The notes below the pieces were generated by a model that ran no database searches, was not told the origin of the DNA, and saw only the letters and a program-made list of their open reading frames with translations. A stretch of 6,538 nucleotides of DNA, taken from NCBI GenBank assembly GCA_947486475.1, contig CANKTR010000052.1, positions 1 through 6,538 on the forward strand, given 5' to 3'. Source of the stretch: Microbacteriaceae bacterium (GTDB taxonomy: Bacteria; Actinomycetota; Actinomycetes; Actinomycetales; Microbacteriaceae). The position numbers and the translations under genes were made by a program. Positions 1 to 5,667 of this stretch are shown here, in pieces. Each line of letters begins with the position of its first letter. The stretch's first letter is position 1.

Positions 1-823
1 CGAGGGAAGCGATATTGCTTTGCGCGACACCGGCGATTTGAGTCACGAGAATCATCCCGAACGTCCAGGCCGCAAGCTTGGTTGCGGTGCCGAGCCCGAC
101 ACCACGAAAGCGGAAGTCCAGACGGAAACGTATCCCTGCGCGACCGAGGAAACCGAATAGCACCACCGACTGTGCCACCACCCCGAGGGTTGCGGTGCCC
201 GCGAGGATGCCGATTTCTGCGCCGCTCCAATCGCTCGCGACCGCGACGTTTCCCGTGAATTGTGCGCCGAACCACAGCATTCCCGCAATCGCAACGACGT
301 TGTTGAGTGCGGGAGTCCAGGTGAAAGGGCCGAAGACCCCCTTCGCGTTGAGGACTTCGCCGACGAGGCTGTACAGCGCGTAGAAGAAAACCTGCGGGAG
401 ACACCACCATGCGAACGCCGTCGCTAGCCCGAGTTCCGCTGGGCCGAATCCGGAACCACTCCCATCATCCGATTGCTGTGTATACAGGCGAACGAGCAGA
501 GGCGCGGCGGCAACCGCGAGAATCGTGACGACCAAGACCACGCTCAAGCCGAGCGTCAGCAAGCGATTAATGTAGGCGGCGCCACCGTCGTCGTTCAGCT
601 GGGCCTTGACGATCTGGGGAACAAACACTGAACTCAGGACTCCACCCGCCACAATGACGTAAATGCTGTTGGGGAGTTGGTTGGCGAGAGCGAAGGCGTC
701 TGCCCCCGAGCCGACCAGTCCGACTGTTCGGGCTAACACGACCGCACTGATGAAACCCAAGAAGCGCGACACCACGGTTCCCGAGCCGAGAACCAGAGAA
801 GAGCGTCCGATGCGCTGGTTCAC
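1..823 (-). CDS. murJ: Lipid II flippase MurJ (MviN family), 3' part outside window
   Basis: MurJ moves the undecaprenyl-linked peptidoglycan precursor lipid II across the cytoplasmic membrane. My translation of the minus strand stays open for 274 codons to the left edge, about half of a usual MurJ of 500 or more residues. Seen directly: the opening VNQRIGRSSLVLGSGTVVSR followed by FLGF, then GADAFALANQLPN (residues 40-52), GGVLSSVFVPQI (60-71) and PALNNVVAI (171-179), all MurJ-like, with about six hydrophobic segments (roughly 10-31, 43-65, 88-113, 131-158, 170-185, 205-228). The start is taken as GTG at 823-821; it shares the four bases GTGA with the stop of the upstream DUF6049 gene. No clear Shine-Dalgarno precedes it, so translational coupling is likely. 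By eye, S26 and Y55/V56 stand where E. coli MurJ has the cavity arginines R24 and R52. The family call is firm; the exact start is probable. Confidence 0.94.
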   Translation of the reverse strand, partial: MNQRIGRSSLVLGSGTVVSRFLGFISAVVLARTVGLVGSGADAFALANQLPNSIYVIVAGGVLSSVFVPQIVKAQLNDDGGAAYINRLLTLGLSVVLVVTILAVAAAPLLVRLYTQQSDDGSGSGFGPAELGLATAFAWWCLPQVFFYALYSLVGEVLNAKGVFGPFTWTPALNNVVAIAGMLWFGAQFTGNVAVASDWSGAEIGILAGTATLGVVAQSVVLFGFLGRAGIRFRLDFRFRGVGLGTATKLAAWTFGMILVTQIAGVAQSNIASL

Positions 824-2253
824 GAGCGGGCCCGTCGGTCGCGAACGGTTCTCACAATTCCAATACTCAAGATTGTCGATACGACCACGATGAATGCCAG
901 GAGGGTTAGACCCTCCCATTCCGCGTGAACATCAATTGCCACATACACGGGTTCGCTGACGGGGACACCGTCGACAGTGGTGAGGGTTGCGCGCAGCGAA
1001 GTTTTCCCATTGGCAACGGACACCATTGGCACGGAAACCTGCGCGCTCGCCCCGGCCGGTACCGTGATGGTCTGCTGGGGGTTCGCGATGCTCACAATCC
1101 CCGAAACCGCGTTGATCGTGGCGACAACCGTGATGTCGGACGCCGTGGAGTTGGACACGGTGAGGGGAAGATCGGCGGAGTCGGCGAGGACGGTGAAGTC
1201 AGCACCGACCGTGAAGGAGATGAATTCGTCGTAGGTTTCGGACGATCGAACGTAGGAGCGGACGGACGAGGAAAAGCCGTCTTGTCCGACCATCCCCGCC
1301 AGGACGCAGAAGCGTTGCAGCCGCGGCGTCGAGATGACCGAGGGATCGGCCGCTATCGACGAAACCATTCGATCCAATCGATGTTGACGCGCAAGAATTT
1401 GGAGCGCGTCCGGGTGGACGTCGCGAGCGCTAATCTGTCCCACCTCCTCGATTGCCACCGGCCGGAATCGAGTGGCCGCGGGCGGTCCGGCGAAGAGAGC
1501 GTCCAGGAATACCGTCGCACGCAGTGCGTCAATGTCGCGCGGATTCCGAGGAAGCGCGATCACCGTGTTACCGCTGGACGTCCGTCGAATCTCGGCAGCG
1601 ATGGACTGGGGAGAGACGGTGGAGCCTGGTGCGACTGCGGATCGAATCTGATTCGTCGTGTTGGCCGAGAATGTTCCGACCGCATCCGGAAAGGCAACAT
1701 CATCCACGATCAGGCTGGAAAATCCGAGGGTTCCCAGTCGAGGAAGGCTTCGGTTGGTCCCCGCGCTCCCGGTGGGCCACCCGACGAAGTCGCCCGCGGG
1801 GATATCGGAAATCTTGCTGAGCGCGATGGTGGAGACGCGATACGACGCGGCGAACGATGCGAGCACCAGCGGGTCTGCGTTTCCCCACGGAAGATACAGC
1901 GGTGCGGCGTCGGCGACCTCGGAAAGCCACGCGGCCACGACCGCCGGGGTGTCGTCGCCCAACGCGGTAATGCTCGCGATGATGCGAGAATCCACCGCGA
2001 TGGTGGCACCGTGTGCGATTGCCGCGGACGACAATTCGTGCCAGATTCCGCCGGGGGTGGTTGCCGCCGTCAGTTCCTCCGCTGTCAACAATTCGCTCCC
2101 CGACTGAACCGCAACGATCGGCACCACGACGGCGAAGGTTGTGGCTGGCGCCGCCATGACGGGCGCTGAGGAAAGCCCGATGAGGGACGCGATCACCGCA
2201 AAAGTGAGACCGGCGCGAACCCGACCAGCCCCAGTTTTTTCGACGGCGGACAT
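820..2253 (-). CDS. DUF6049 family secreted, C-terminally membrane-anchored protein, short form
   Basis: A 477-residue protein of unknown biochemical role. It begins with a signal peptide: K6, R11 and R13, a hydrophobic core at about 16-34, and probable cleavage near VMA-APATT (34/35). The N-terminal half carries GATIAVDSRII and a later LPWGNADPLVLA, which I recognise as the DUF6049 pattern resembling a degenerate polysaccharide-deacetylase or hydrolase-like barrel. The C-terminal part, roughly 345-445, looks like an Ig-like beta domain (PLTVSNSTASDITV, ITVPAGASAQVSVPM). One membrane helix (448-467) and a basic tail (RTVRDRRARS) place most of the protein outside the cell. It lies directly upstream of murJ with a 4-bp overlap, as in mycobacteria (Rv3909 beside MviN), which suggests a role in envelope synthesis; that is inference. 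Relatives I recall are near 700-800 residues, so this copy is short. The start ATG has no Shine-Dalgarno and lies 7 bases beyond a TANNNT element, consistent with leaderless translation. Confidence 0.82.
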   Translation of the reverse strand: MSAVEKTGAGRVRAGLTFAVIASLIGLSSAPVMAAPATTFAVVVPIVAVQSGSELLTAEELTAATTPGGIWHELSSAAIAHGATIAVDSRIIASITALGDDTPAVVAAWLSEVADAAPLYLPWGNADPLVLASFAASYRVSTIALSKISDIPAGDFVGWPTGSAGTNRSLPRLGTLGFSSLIVDDVAFPDAVGTFSANTTNQIRSAVAPGSTVSPQSIAAEIRRTSSGNTVIALPRNPRDIDALRATVFLDALFAGPPAATRFRPVAIEEVGQISARDVHPDALQILARQHRLDRMVSSIAADPSVISTPRLQRFCVLAGMVGQDGFSSSVRSYVRSSETYDEFISFTVGADFTVLADSADLPLTVSNSTASDITVVATINAVSGIVSIANPQQTITVPAGASAQVSVPMVSVANGKTSLRATLTTVDGVPVSEPVYVAIDVHAEWEGLTLLAFIVVVSTILSIGIVRTVRDRRARS

Positions 2254-2260
2254 AGCGGCA

Positions 2261-2270
2261 AGTCTAGACT
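2261..2270. promoter_or_regulatory. Palindromic shared -10 region between two divergent genes
   Basis: AGTCTAGACT is a perfect 10-bp palindrome in the centre of the 25-bp gap between the DUF6049 and CCA-adding-enzyme starts. It supplies TAGACT (pattern TANNNT) to both strands: 2265-2270 on plus and 2266-2261 on minus. Eight bases separate the plus element from the ATG at 2279, and seven separate the minus element from the ATG at 2253. Transcription starting at the usual distance would therefore begin at or within two bases of each start codon. Neither gene has a convincing Shine-Dalgarno, which fits leaderless mRNAs, common in actinobacteria. I see no good -35 on either side; TTCGAC at 2239-2244 is a poor candidate with a 20-bp spacer. 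The promoter reading is inference; the symmetry is seen. Confidence 0.55.
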
Positions 2271-2278
2271 GAAGCGTT

Positions 2279-3712
2279 ATGGACAGTGTGGCGGACGCAA
2301 TGGCGAGACTGACAGCGTTGGCGGCGAGCGCAACAGTATCGACTCTTTCGGTCGCGTTCCGCGATGCCGGTTACGAACTCGCTCTCGTGGGCGGACCGGT
2401 TCGCGATGCCTTCCTCGGTCGTGACCTCAGCGACCTTGACTTCACCACGAACGCACACCCCGATGAAATCCTGCGGGTGGTCGCTCCGATTTCGACGACG
2501 ACCTGGGATATTGGCCGAGATTTCGGCACTATCGGCGCACGTGTCGAAAACAACCAGGTCGAAATCACGACCTACCGCAGTGACCTCTACGACGGCGAGA
2601 CACGAAAGCCGGTCGTCGCGTTTGGGACGCGGATCGAGGACGACCTGTTACGACGGGACTTCACGGTGAACGCCATGGCGTTGGCATTGCCCGACTGTAC
2701 GCTCGTCGATCCGAGCGGCGGATTTGATGATCTTGTCGCCCAGCGGCTTCGAACACCGAATTCGGCGGCACAATCGTTCCGTGACGACCCACTTCGAATG
2801 ATGCGCGCGGCGAGGTTTGTTTCCCAGCTCGGCTTTGTTCTCGTGGACGAGGCACACACCGCAATGACCGACATGGCCGAATCAATCGACATGATCAGTG
2901 CGGAACGTATCCGCGACGAACTCCTCAAGTTGCTGGGTTCGCACGACCCCGTCCCCGGCTTGCGCACACTCGTCGCCACCGGGTTGATGGACATTTTTCT
3001 GCCCGAGTTACCCACCCTGATTCGCGAACATGACGAGCACGGTCGCCACAAGGATGTCTACGAGCACTCGCTCACCGTTCTGACGAAATCGATTGCTCTC
3101 GAAAAAGCACGAAACCCGGGGAGCCCGCCGGACATCATCGGACGGTTGGCCGCGATTCTTCACGACATCGGAAAGCCCTCAACCCGAGCCTTTGACTCGG
3201 ACAAAGTCGTCACGTTCTACGGCCACGACGCGGCGGGAGCCCGGCTGGCGAAAAAGCGCCTCGCCGCACTTCGATTCGACAACGAGACGATTTCGCGAGT
3301 GTGTAACCTGATCCGACTTCACCTTCGCTTTTTTGGGTACACCGAAGGGCTCTGGACCGATTCCGCCGTCCGCCGGTATGTGCGTGATGCGGGCGAGGAA
3401 CTGGAGCGACTTCACATTTTGGTTCGCAGTGACGTCACCACCCGAAGCGAACGGAAACTTGCGCAGATGGACGCGGCCTACAGCAACCTCGAGGAGCGCA
3501 TCGTCGAGATTCGGGGGCGGGAAGAACTCGATGCGATGCGCCCCGATCTCGACGGGGACCAAATCATGCGGATTCTCGATGTTTTGCCCGGCCGCGTCGT
3601 GGGCGAGGCGCGCACCTTTCTCATGGAACTGCGGCTCGACGAGGGGCCACTCGGTGAAGTCGAGGCGGAAAAACGGCTCCGCGCGTGGGCGGTCGGGCGC
3701 GAATTGTCCTGA
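2279..3712 (+). CDS. cca: CCA tRNA nucleotidyltransferase (actinobacterial type, HD domain)
   Basis: This enzyme adds or repairs the 3' CCA end of tRNAs in the cytoplasm, using CTP and ATP; the mycobacterial counterpart is named pcnA. The 477 residues match the family length. Seen in order: the nucleotidyltransferase signature LVGGPVRDAFLGR (36-48), the metal-binding pair D52 and D54 in DLDF, the RRDFTVNAMAL motif (125-135) of the class II head and neck, an HD phosphohydrolase-like domain with YEHSLT (261-266) and HDIGKP (295-300), and the C-terminal DGDQIM motif (425-430). The ATG at 2279 is preferred because a -10-like element ends 8 bases upstream and no Shine-Dalgarno is present; the next ATG (residue 8) cannot be excluded. 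It is divergent from DUF6049/murJ, an arrangement also found in mycobacteria, though there a Nudix gene (mutT4) intervenes. A poly(A) polymerase activity cannot be ruled out from sequence. Confidence 0.95.
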   Translation: MDSVADAMARLTALAASATVSTLSVAFRDAGYELALVGGPVRDAFLGRDLSDLDFTTNAHPDEILRVVAPISTTTWDIGRDFGTIGARVENNQVEITTYRSDLYDGETRKPVVAFGTRIEDDLLRRDFTVNAMALALPDCTLVDPSGGFDDLVAQRLRTPNSAAQSFRDDPLRMMRAARFVSQLGFVLVDEAHTAMTDMAESIDMISAERIRDELLKLLGSHDPVPGLRTLVATGLMDIFLPELPTLIREHDEHGRHKDVYEHSLTVLTKSIALEKARNPGSPPDIIGRLAAILHDIGKPSTRAFDSDKVVTFYGHDAAGARLAKKRLAALRFDNETISRVCNLIRLHLRFFGYTEGLWTDSAVRRYVRDAGEELERLHILVRSDVTTRSERKLAQMDAAYSNLEERIVEIRGREELDAMRPDLDGDQIMRILDVLPGRVVGEARTFLMELRLDEGPLGEVEAEKRLRAWAVGRELS

Positions 3713-3732
3713 ACCCGGGTTTCGGCTAGTGT
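3704..3732 (+). promoter_or_regulatory. Probable sigma-70-type promoter of the rpsF operon
   Basis: TTGTCC (3704-3709) and TAGTGT (3727-3732) are separated by exactly 17 bp. They fit a -35 sharing TTG with the consensus and a TANNNT -10. The -35 overlaps the last codons and stop region of the CCA-adding-enzyme gene. Transcription would start near 3738-3740 and give a leader of about 90 bases before rpsF. A perfect palindrome AACCCGGGTT (3712-3721) sits in the spacer and could be an operator, or chance. This is read by eye only. Confidence 0.5.
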
Positions 3733-3733
3733 T

Positions 3734-3778
3734 GGAGGGTTGCCCTAAGGGTGACACGCACCAGATGCACAACCCTCC
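3734..3778 (+). repeat. 9-bp inverted repeat upstream of rpsF
   Basis: GGAGGGTTG (3734-3742) and CAACCCTCC (3770-3778) are perfectly complementary, with 27 bases between them. The right arm is also the strand that can pair with the rpsF Shine-Dalgarno region, so in a transcript containing both arms the two pairings exclude each other. If transcription starts near 3739, the left arm would be mostly lost and only about four or five pairs would remain. Complete pairing would therefore need read-through from the upstream gene or an earlier start. Confidence 0.5.
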
Positions 3779-3822
3779 TGCTACAGAAATTCTGTAGCCG
3801 CTGAGTCCAAAGGAGGTGGGTT
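3771..3822 (+). promoter_or_regulatory. rpsF leader resembling the S6:S18-binding autoregulatory RNA motif
   Basis: An 8-bp hairpin, GCTACAGA (3780-3787), loop AAT, TCTGTAGC (3791-3798), is enclosed by an outer stem in which CCTCCT (3774-3779) pairs with AGGAGG (3811-3816); AACCC (3771-3775) can alternatively pair with GGGTT (3818-3822). The outer stem would hide the rpsF Shine-Dalgarno. CCG (3798-3800) lies just 3' of the inner hairpin, its first C perhaps paired with G3780. A CCG in a bulge between a stem and a hairpin is the known motif bound by the S6:S18 complex in rpsF leaders of many bacteria, which lets S6 and S18 repress their own operon. Both proteins are encoded here. The pairing is seen; binding is inferred. 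The 3' bulge (13 bases) looks long, so the exact outer stem is uncertain. Confidence 0.55.
3809..3817 (+). promoter_or_regulatory. Strong ribosome binding site of rpsF
   Basis: AAAGGAGGT is a nearly ideal complement of the 16S rRNA 3' end. Counted from AGGAGG (3811-3816), 11 bases separate it from the ATG at 3828. It decides the start in favour of ATG 3828 over the in-frame GTG at 3816, which lies inside the site itself. Confidence 0.85.
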
Positions 3823-3827
3823 ACGTC

Positions 3828-4187
3828 ATGCATCCCTACGAAATAATGGTGATTCTCGACCCCGAGGTCGAAGAGCGCACCGTACAACCGACGCTCGAGC
3901 GATTCCTGAGCGTCATCACGAACGGGGGAGGTTCCGTCGACAGTCTCGACATCTGGGGCCGCCGCCGCTTGTCCTACGAGATTCAAAAGAAGTCCGAGGG
4001 CATTTATGCCGTCGCCAACTTCACCGCTGACCCCGCGACGACGCGCGAGTTGGAGCGCCAGCTTCGACTCAACGAGTCGATCATGCGGACCAAGGTTCTT
4101 CGCGCCGATGAGGCCGTTGCCCGGATTGCCTCTCAGGTGATCGAAGCAGCGGAGGCCGCACAGCGCGCCGAAGCGTTAGTCGAGTAA
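3828..4187 (+). CDS. rpsF: 30S ribosomal protein S6
   Basis: S6 is a small-subunit protein that joins S18 on the central domain of 16S rRNA during 30S assembly. The 119-residue product opens [18 protein letters not shown], continues with [20 protein letters not shown] (about residues 44-63), YAVANFTAD, and ends the folded part at [12 protein letters not shown]; all are characteristic of S6. An alanine- and glutamate-rich tail follows, common in actinobacterial S6. The ATG at 3828 is chosen because of the Shine-Dalgarno at 3809-3817 and because relatives begin at MxxYE. It is the first gene of the rpsF-ssb-rpsR-rplI operon, with ssb only 5 bases downstream. Its leader can fold so as to hide the ribosome binding site, which suggests feedback control by the S6:S18 complex. 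Confidence 0.97.
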   Translation: MHPYEIMVILDPEVEERTVQPTLERFLSVITNGGGSVDSLDIWGRRRLSYEIQKKSEGIYAVANFTADPATTRELERQLRLNESIMRTKVLRADEAVARIASQVIEAAEAAQRAEALVE

Positions 4188-4192
4188 CCATC

Positions 4193-4732
4193 ATGGCGAA
4201 CGACACAATCATCACCGTCGTCGGCAACCTCACCGCCGACCCCGAGATGCGCTACACCCAAAACGGTGTCGCGGTCGCGAACTTCACCATCGCGTCGACC
4301 CCCAAGACCTTCGACCGCGCGACCAACGAGTGGAAAGACGGCGAAGCGCTGTTCCTTCGCGCGAGTGTGTGGCGCGAGTTCGCCGAGCACGTTGCGTCGT
4401 CCCTGACCAAGGGATCGCGTGTCGTTGCAACCGGTCGCCTGCGACAGCGTTCCTTCGAAACGAAGGAAGGCGAAAAGCGCACGTCGATTGAACTCGAGGT
4501 TGACGAAATCGGCCCGTCGTTGCGTTACGCCACCGCTGCCGTGACCCGAGCGCCCAGCACCGGACCGGGCGCATCCGCCGGCAACGGCGCGTGGTCGCCA
4601 CCGGTGGGTGGAAACGATTGGGCTGCACCCGCAGCAACGCCCGTAACCGGCCCCGACTCCGCTGGTGTCGCCGGTGGCGATGCGTGGGGCGCAGGACCCA
4701 GCGAGCCGTCAACCGACGAAGCTCCGTTCTAA
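4193..4732 (+). CDS. ssb: Single-stranded DNA-binding protein SSB
   Basis: SSB coats single-stranded DNA in replication, repair and recombination and recruits partner enzymes. The 179 residues divide into an N-terminal OB-fold (about 1-115) and a flexible Gly/Pro/Ala-rich tail ending in an acidic tip, DEAPF (175-179), the partner-binding hook. Diagnostic stretches are [20 protein letters not shown] (9-28), W47 in [13 protein letters not shown]60 in [28 protein letters not shown] and [13 protein letters not shown]. No Shine-Dalgarno is evident in the 5-base gap after rpsF, so its translation probably depends on ribosomes finishing rpsF. The position between rpsF and rpsR is the widespread bacterial arrangement and links SSB supply to ribosome synthesis. 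In this tail glycine is frequent and glutamine sparse. Confidence 0.97.
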   Translation: MANDTIITVVGNLTADPEMRYTQNGVAVANFTIASTPKTFDRATNEWKDGEALFLRASVWREFAEHVASSLTKGSRVVATGRLRQRSFETKEGEKRTSIELEVDEIGPSLRYATAAVTRAPSTGPGASAGNGAWSPPVGGNDWAAPAATPVTGPDSAGVAGGDAWGAGPSEPSTDEAPF

Positions 4733-4760
4733 CTAACTCTTCACGAAAAGGAATCACACC

Positions 4761-5021
4761 ATGGCAGGAAAGGCAACCGGCGACCGCCGTAAGCCACGCG
4801 TGGGCAAGGGCGCTAAGGCACTCCCCCCGGCAAAGGCAATCCGCGTTGACGTCATCGACTACAAAGACGTCGCGACCCTTCGCAAGTTCATCTCAGACCG
4901 CGGCAAGATTCGCTCGCGTCGCATCACGGGCGTGTCCGTCCAAGAGCAACGGCTCATCGCTCGCGCGGTAAAGAACGCCCGCGAAATGGCGCTTCTTCCC
5001 TATGCCGGCGCAGGCCGTTAA
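4761..5021 (+). CDS. rpsR: 30S ribosomal protein S18, cysteine-free form
   Basis: S18 binds S6 and the central domain of 16S rRNA. The 86-residue product has a basic, lysine- and arginine-rich leader ([20 protein letters not shown]) followed by the S18 core: [20 protein letters not shown] (about 32-51), [20 protein letters not shown] and [10 protein letters not shown] near the C terminus. There is no cysteine at all, so this is not the zinc-ribbon S18 found in many actinobacteria; the sequence resembles S18 of Microbacteriaceae as I remember it. A Shine-Dalgarno AAAAGGA (4746-4752) lies 8 bases before the ATG. A 28-base gap follows ssb, and the stop TAA overlaps the Shine-Dalgarno of rplI. 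As partner of S6 it may help repress this operon through the rpsF leader. Confidence 0.97.
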   Translation: MAGKATGDRRKPRVGKGAKALPPAKAIRVDVIDYKDVATLRKFISDRGKIRSRRITGVSVQEQRLIARAVKNAREMALLPYAGAGR

Positions 5022-5032
5022 GGAGTACGACA

Positions 5033-5485
5033 ATGGCAAAACTCATTCTCACCCACGAGGTCACCGGCCTCGGCTCTGCCGGGGACGTCGTCGACGTCAA
5101 AAACGGCTACGCGCGTAACTACCTCGTCCCGCAAGGCCTCGCAATTCTGTGGAGCCGCGGCGGCGAAAAGCAAGTGACCGACATCAAGCAGGCGCGCACC
5201 GTTCGTGCACTCGCGTCGCTGGACGAAGCACAGGCACTCAAGGCCACGCTCGAGAGCGTCACGATCACGGTCAAGGCATCCGCCGGCTCCGAGGGTCGCC
5301 TCTTTGGTTCGGTCAAGACGGCAGACATCGCGGCTGCGGTTGCGGAAGCCGGTCTCGGTGACATCGACAAGCGCACCATCGAAATCGCCACGGCAATCAA
5401 GTCGACGGGAGCCTATTCGGCAACGGTTCGTCTTCACGACGGCGTGTCGGCGACTCTCGCCCTCACGGTGGTTGCTCGCAAGTAA
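5033..5485 (+). CDS. rplI: 50S ribosomal protein L9
   Basis: L9 is a large-subunit protein that binds 23S rRNA near the base of the L1 stalk and helps keep reading frame. The length of 150 residues is normal. The N-terminal domain shows [20 protein letters not shown] (6-25) and [12 protein letters not shown] (26-37), the family signature. A helical connector rich in alanine, lysine and glutamate spans about 46-75. The C-terminal domain includes [20 protein letters not shown] (about 83-102) and ends in [11 protein letters not shown]. Its Shine-Dalgarno AAGGAG (5020-5025) overlaps the rpsR stop codon, so the two genes are tightly coupled. It is the last gene of the operon; a strong hairpin begins 16 bases after its stop. 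Confidence 0.97.
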   Translation: MAKLILTHEVTGLGSAGDVVDVKNGYARNYLVPQGLAILWSRGGEKQVTDIKQARTVRALASLDEAQALKATLESVTITVKASAGSEGRLFGSVKTADIAAAVAEAGLGDIDKRTIEIATAIKSTGAYSATVRLHDGVSATLALTVVARK

Positions 5486-5489
5486 ACCC

Positions 5490-5503
5490 GAATTCGCGAA
5501 TTC
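5490..5503. repeat. 14-bp perfect palindrome after rplI
   Basis: GAATTCGCGAATTC reads the same on both strands. It starts 5 bases after the rplI stop, and its last three bases are the first three of the terminator stem. It could be a protein-binding site or part of an extended terminator structure; nothing in the sequence decides which. Confidence 0.45.
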
Positions 5504-5538
5504 AGCGCTCGTCATCGGCTTCGATGGCGGGCGCTGAA
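5501..5538 (+). terminator. Terminator hairpin of the rpsF-rplI operon
   Basis: A 17-bp stem pairs 5501-5517 (starting TTCAGCGC) with 5522-5538 (ending GCGCTGAA) around a four-base GCTT loop. All positions pair, two of them as G-U wobbles. It lies 16 bases downstream of the rplI stop. The following sequence (CTTCGTTAACTG) has only a weak U tract, so termination may be less sharp than at a classical intrinsic terminator, as is common in actinobacteria. The reverse-strand transcript could form a similar hairpin, but no minus-strand gene ends here. Confidence 0.75.
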
Positions 5539-5540
5539 CT

Positions 5541-5630
5541 TCGTTAACTGCCAAAAAGTGTGTGGAAAAGTTCAAGGTTCAACCTAAACTCTAAACAACT
5601 TTACGAACACCCGATTTTTCGCTAAAAAGT
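5541..5630. other. AT-rich segment, possible DNA-unwinding region
   Basis: By hand count 33 of these 90 bases are G or C (about 37%), well below the flanking genes. It contains a DnaA-box-like site on the minus strand (5561-5569), tandem heptamers (5570-5597) and two copies of AAAAAGTG (5553-5560 and 5624-5631). It lies next to the DnaA-box array, on the side away from dnaB. An AT-rich unwinding element beside DnaA boxes is typical of replication origins, but low GC is also usual between genes, so the role is inference. Confidence 0.4.
5561..5569 (-). promoter_or_regulatory. DnaA-box-like site, minus strand
   Basis: TGTGGAAAA on the plus strand reads TTTTCCACA on the minus strand and fits the relaxed DnaA-box consensus TTWTNCACA. 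It stands alone in the AT-rich segment, about 100 bp from the main array and in the opposite orientation. Confidence 0.5.
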
Positions 5631-5667
5631 GCGGTCAGAGGTTCTTTCGAGAAGCACGACGAGCCGG

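Noticed and set aside
925..2169. 414-codon open frame on the plus strand opposite the DUF6049 gene
   Set aside because: Its translation is rich in Arg, Gly and Asp with no recognisable domain, and it mirrors a well-supported protein with signal peptide and membrane helix. Long antisense frames are expected at this base composition.
3712..3724. Terminator after the CCA-adding enzyme gene
   Set aside because: AACCCGGGTT has no loop and only a short T run, so it cannot form a normal terminator hairpin.
3179..3772. 197-codon open frame on the minus strand opposite the CCA-adding enzyme
   Set aside because: No family features, and it overlaps the HD and C-terminal motifs of a clear gene; a shadow frame.
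3816..3827. Upstream in-frame GTG start for rpsF
   Set aside because: The GTG lies within the Shine-Dalgarno itself; ATG 3828 gives the usual S6 N terminus.
5018..5575. 185-codon open frame on the minus strand opposite rplI
   Set aside because: Antisense to L9, with no recognisable product; its start lies in the AT-rich gap without a ribosome binding site.
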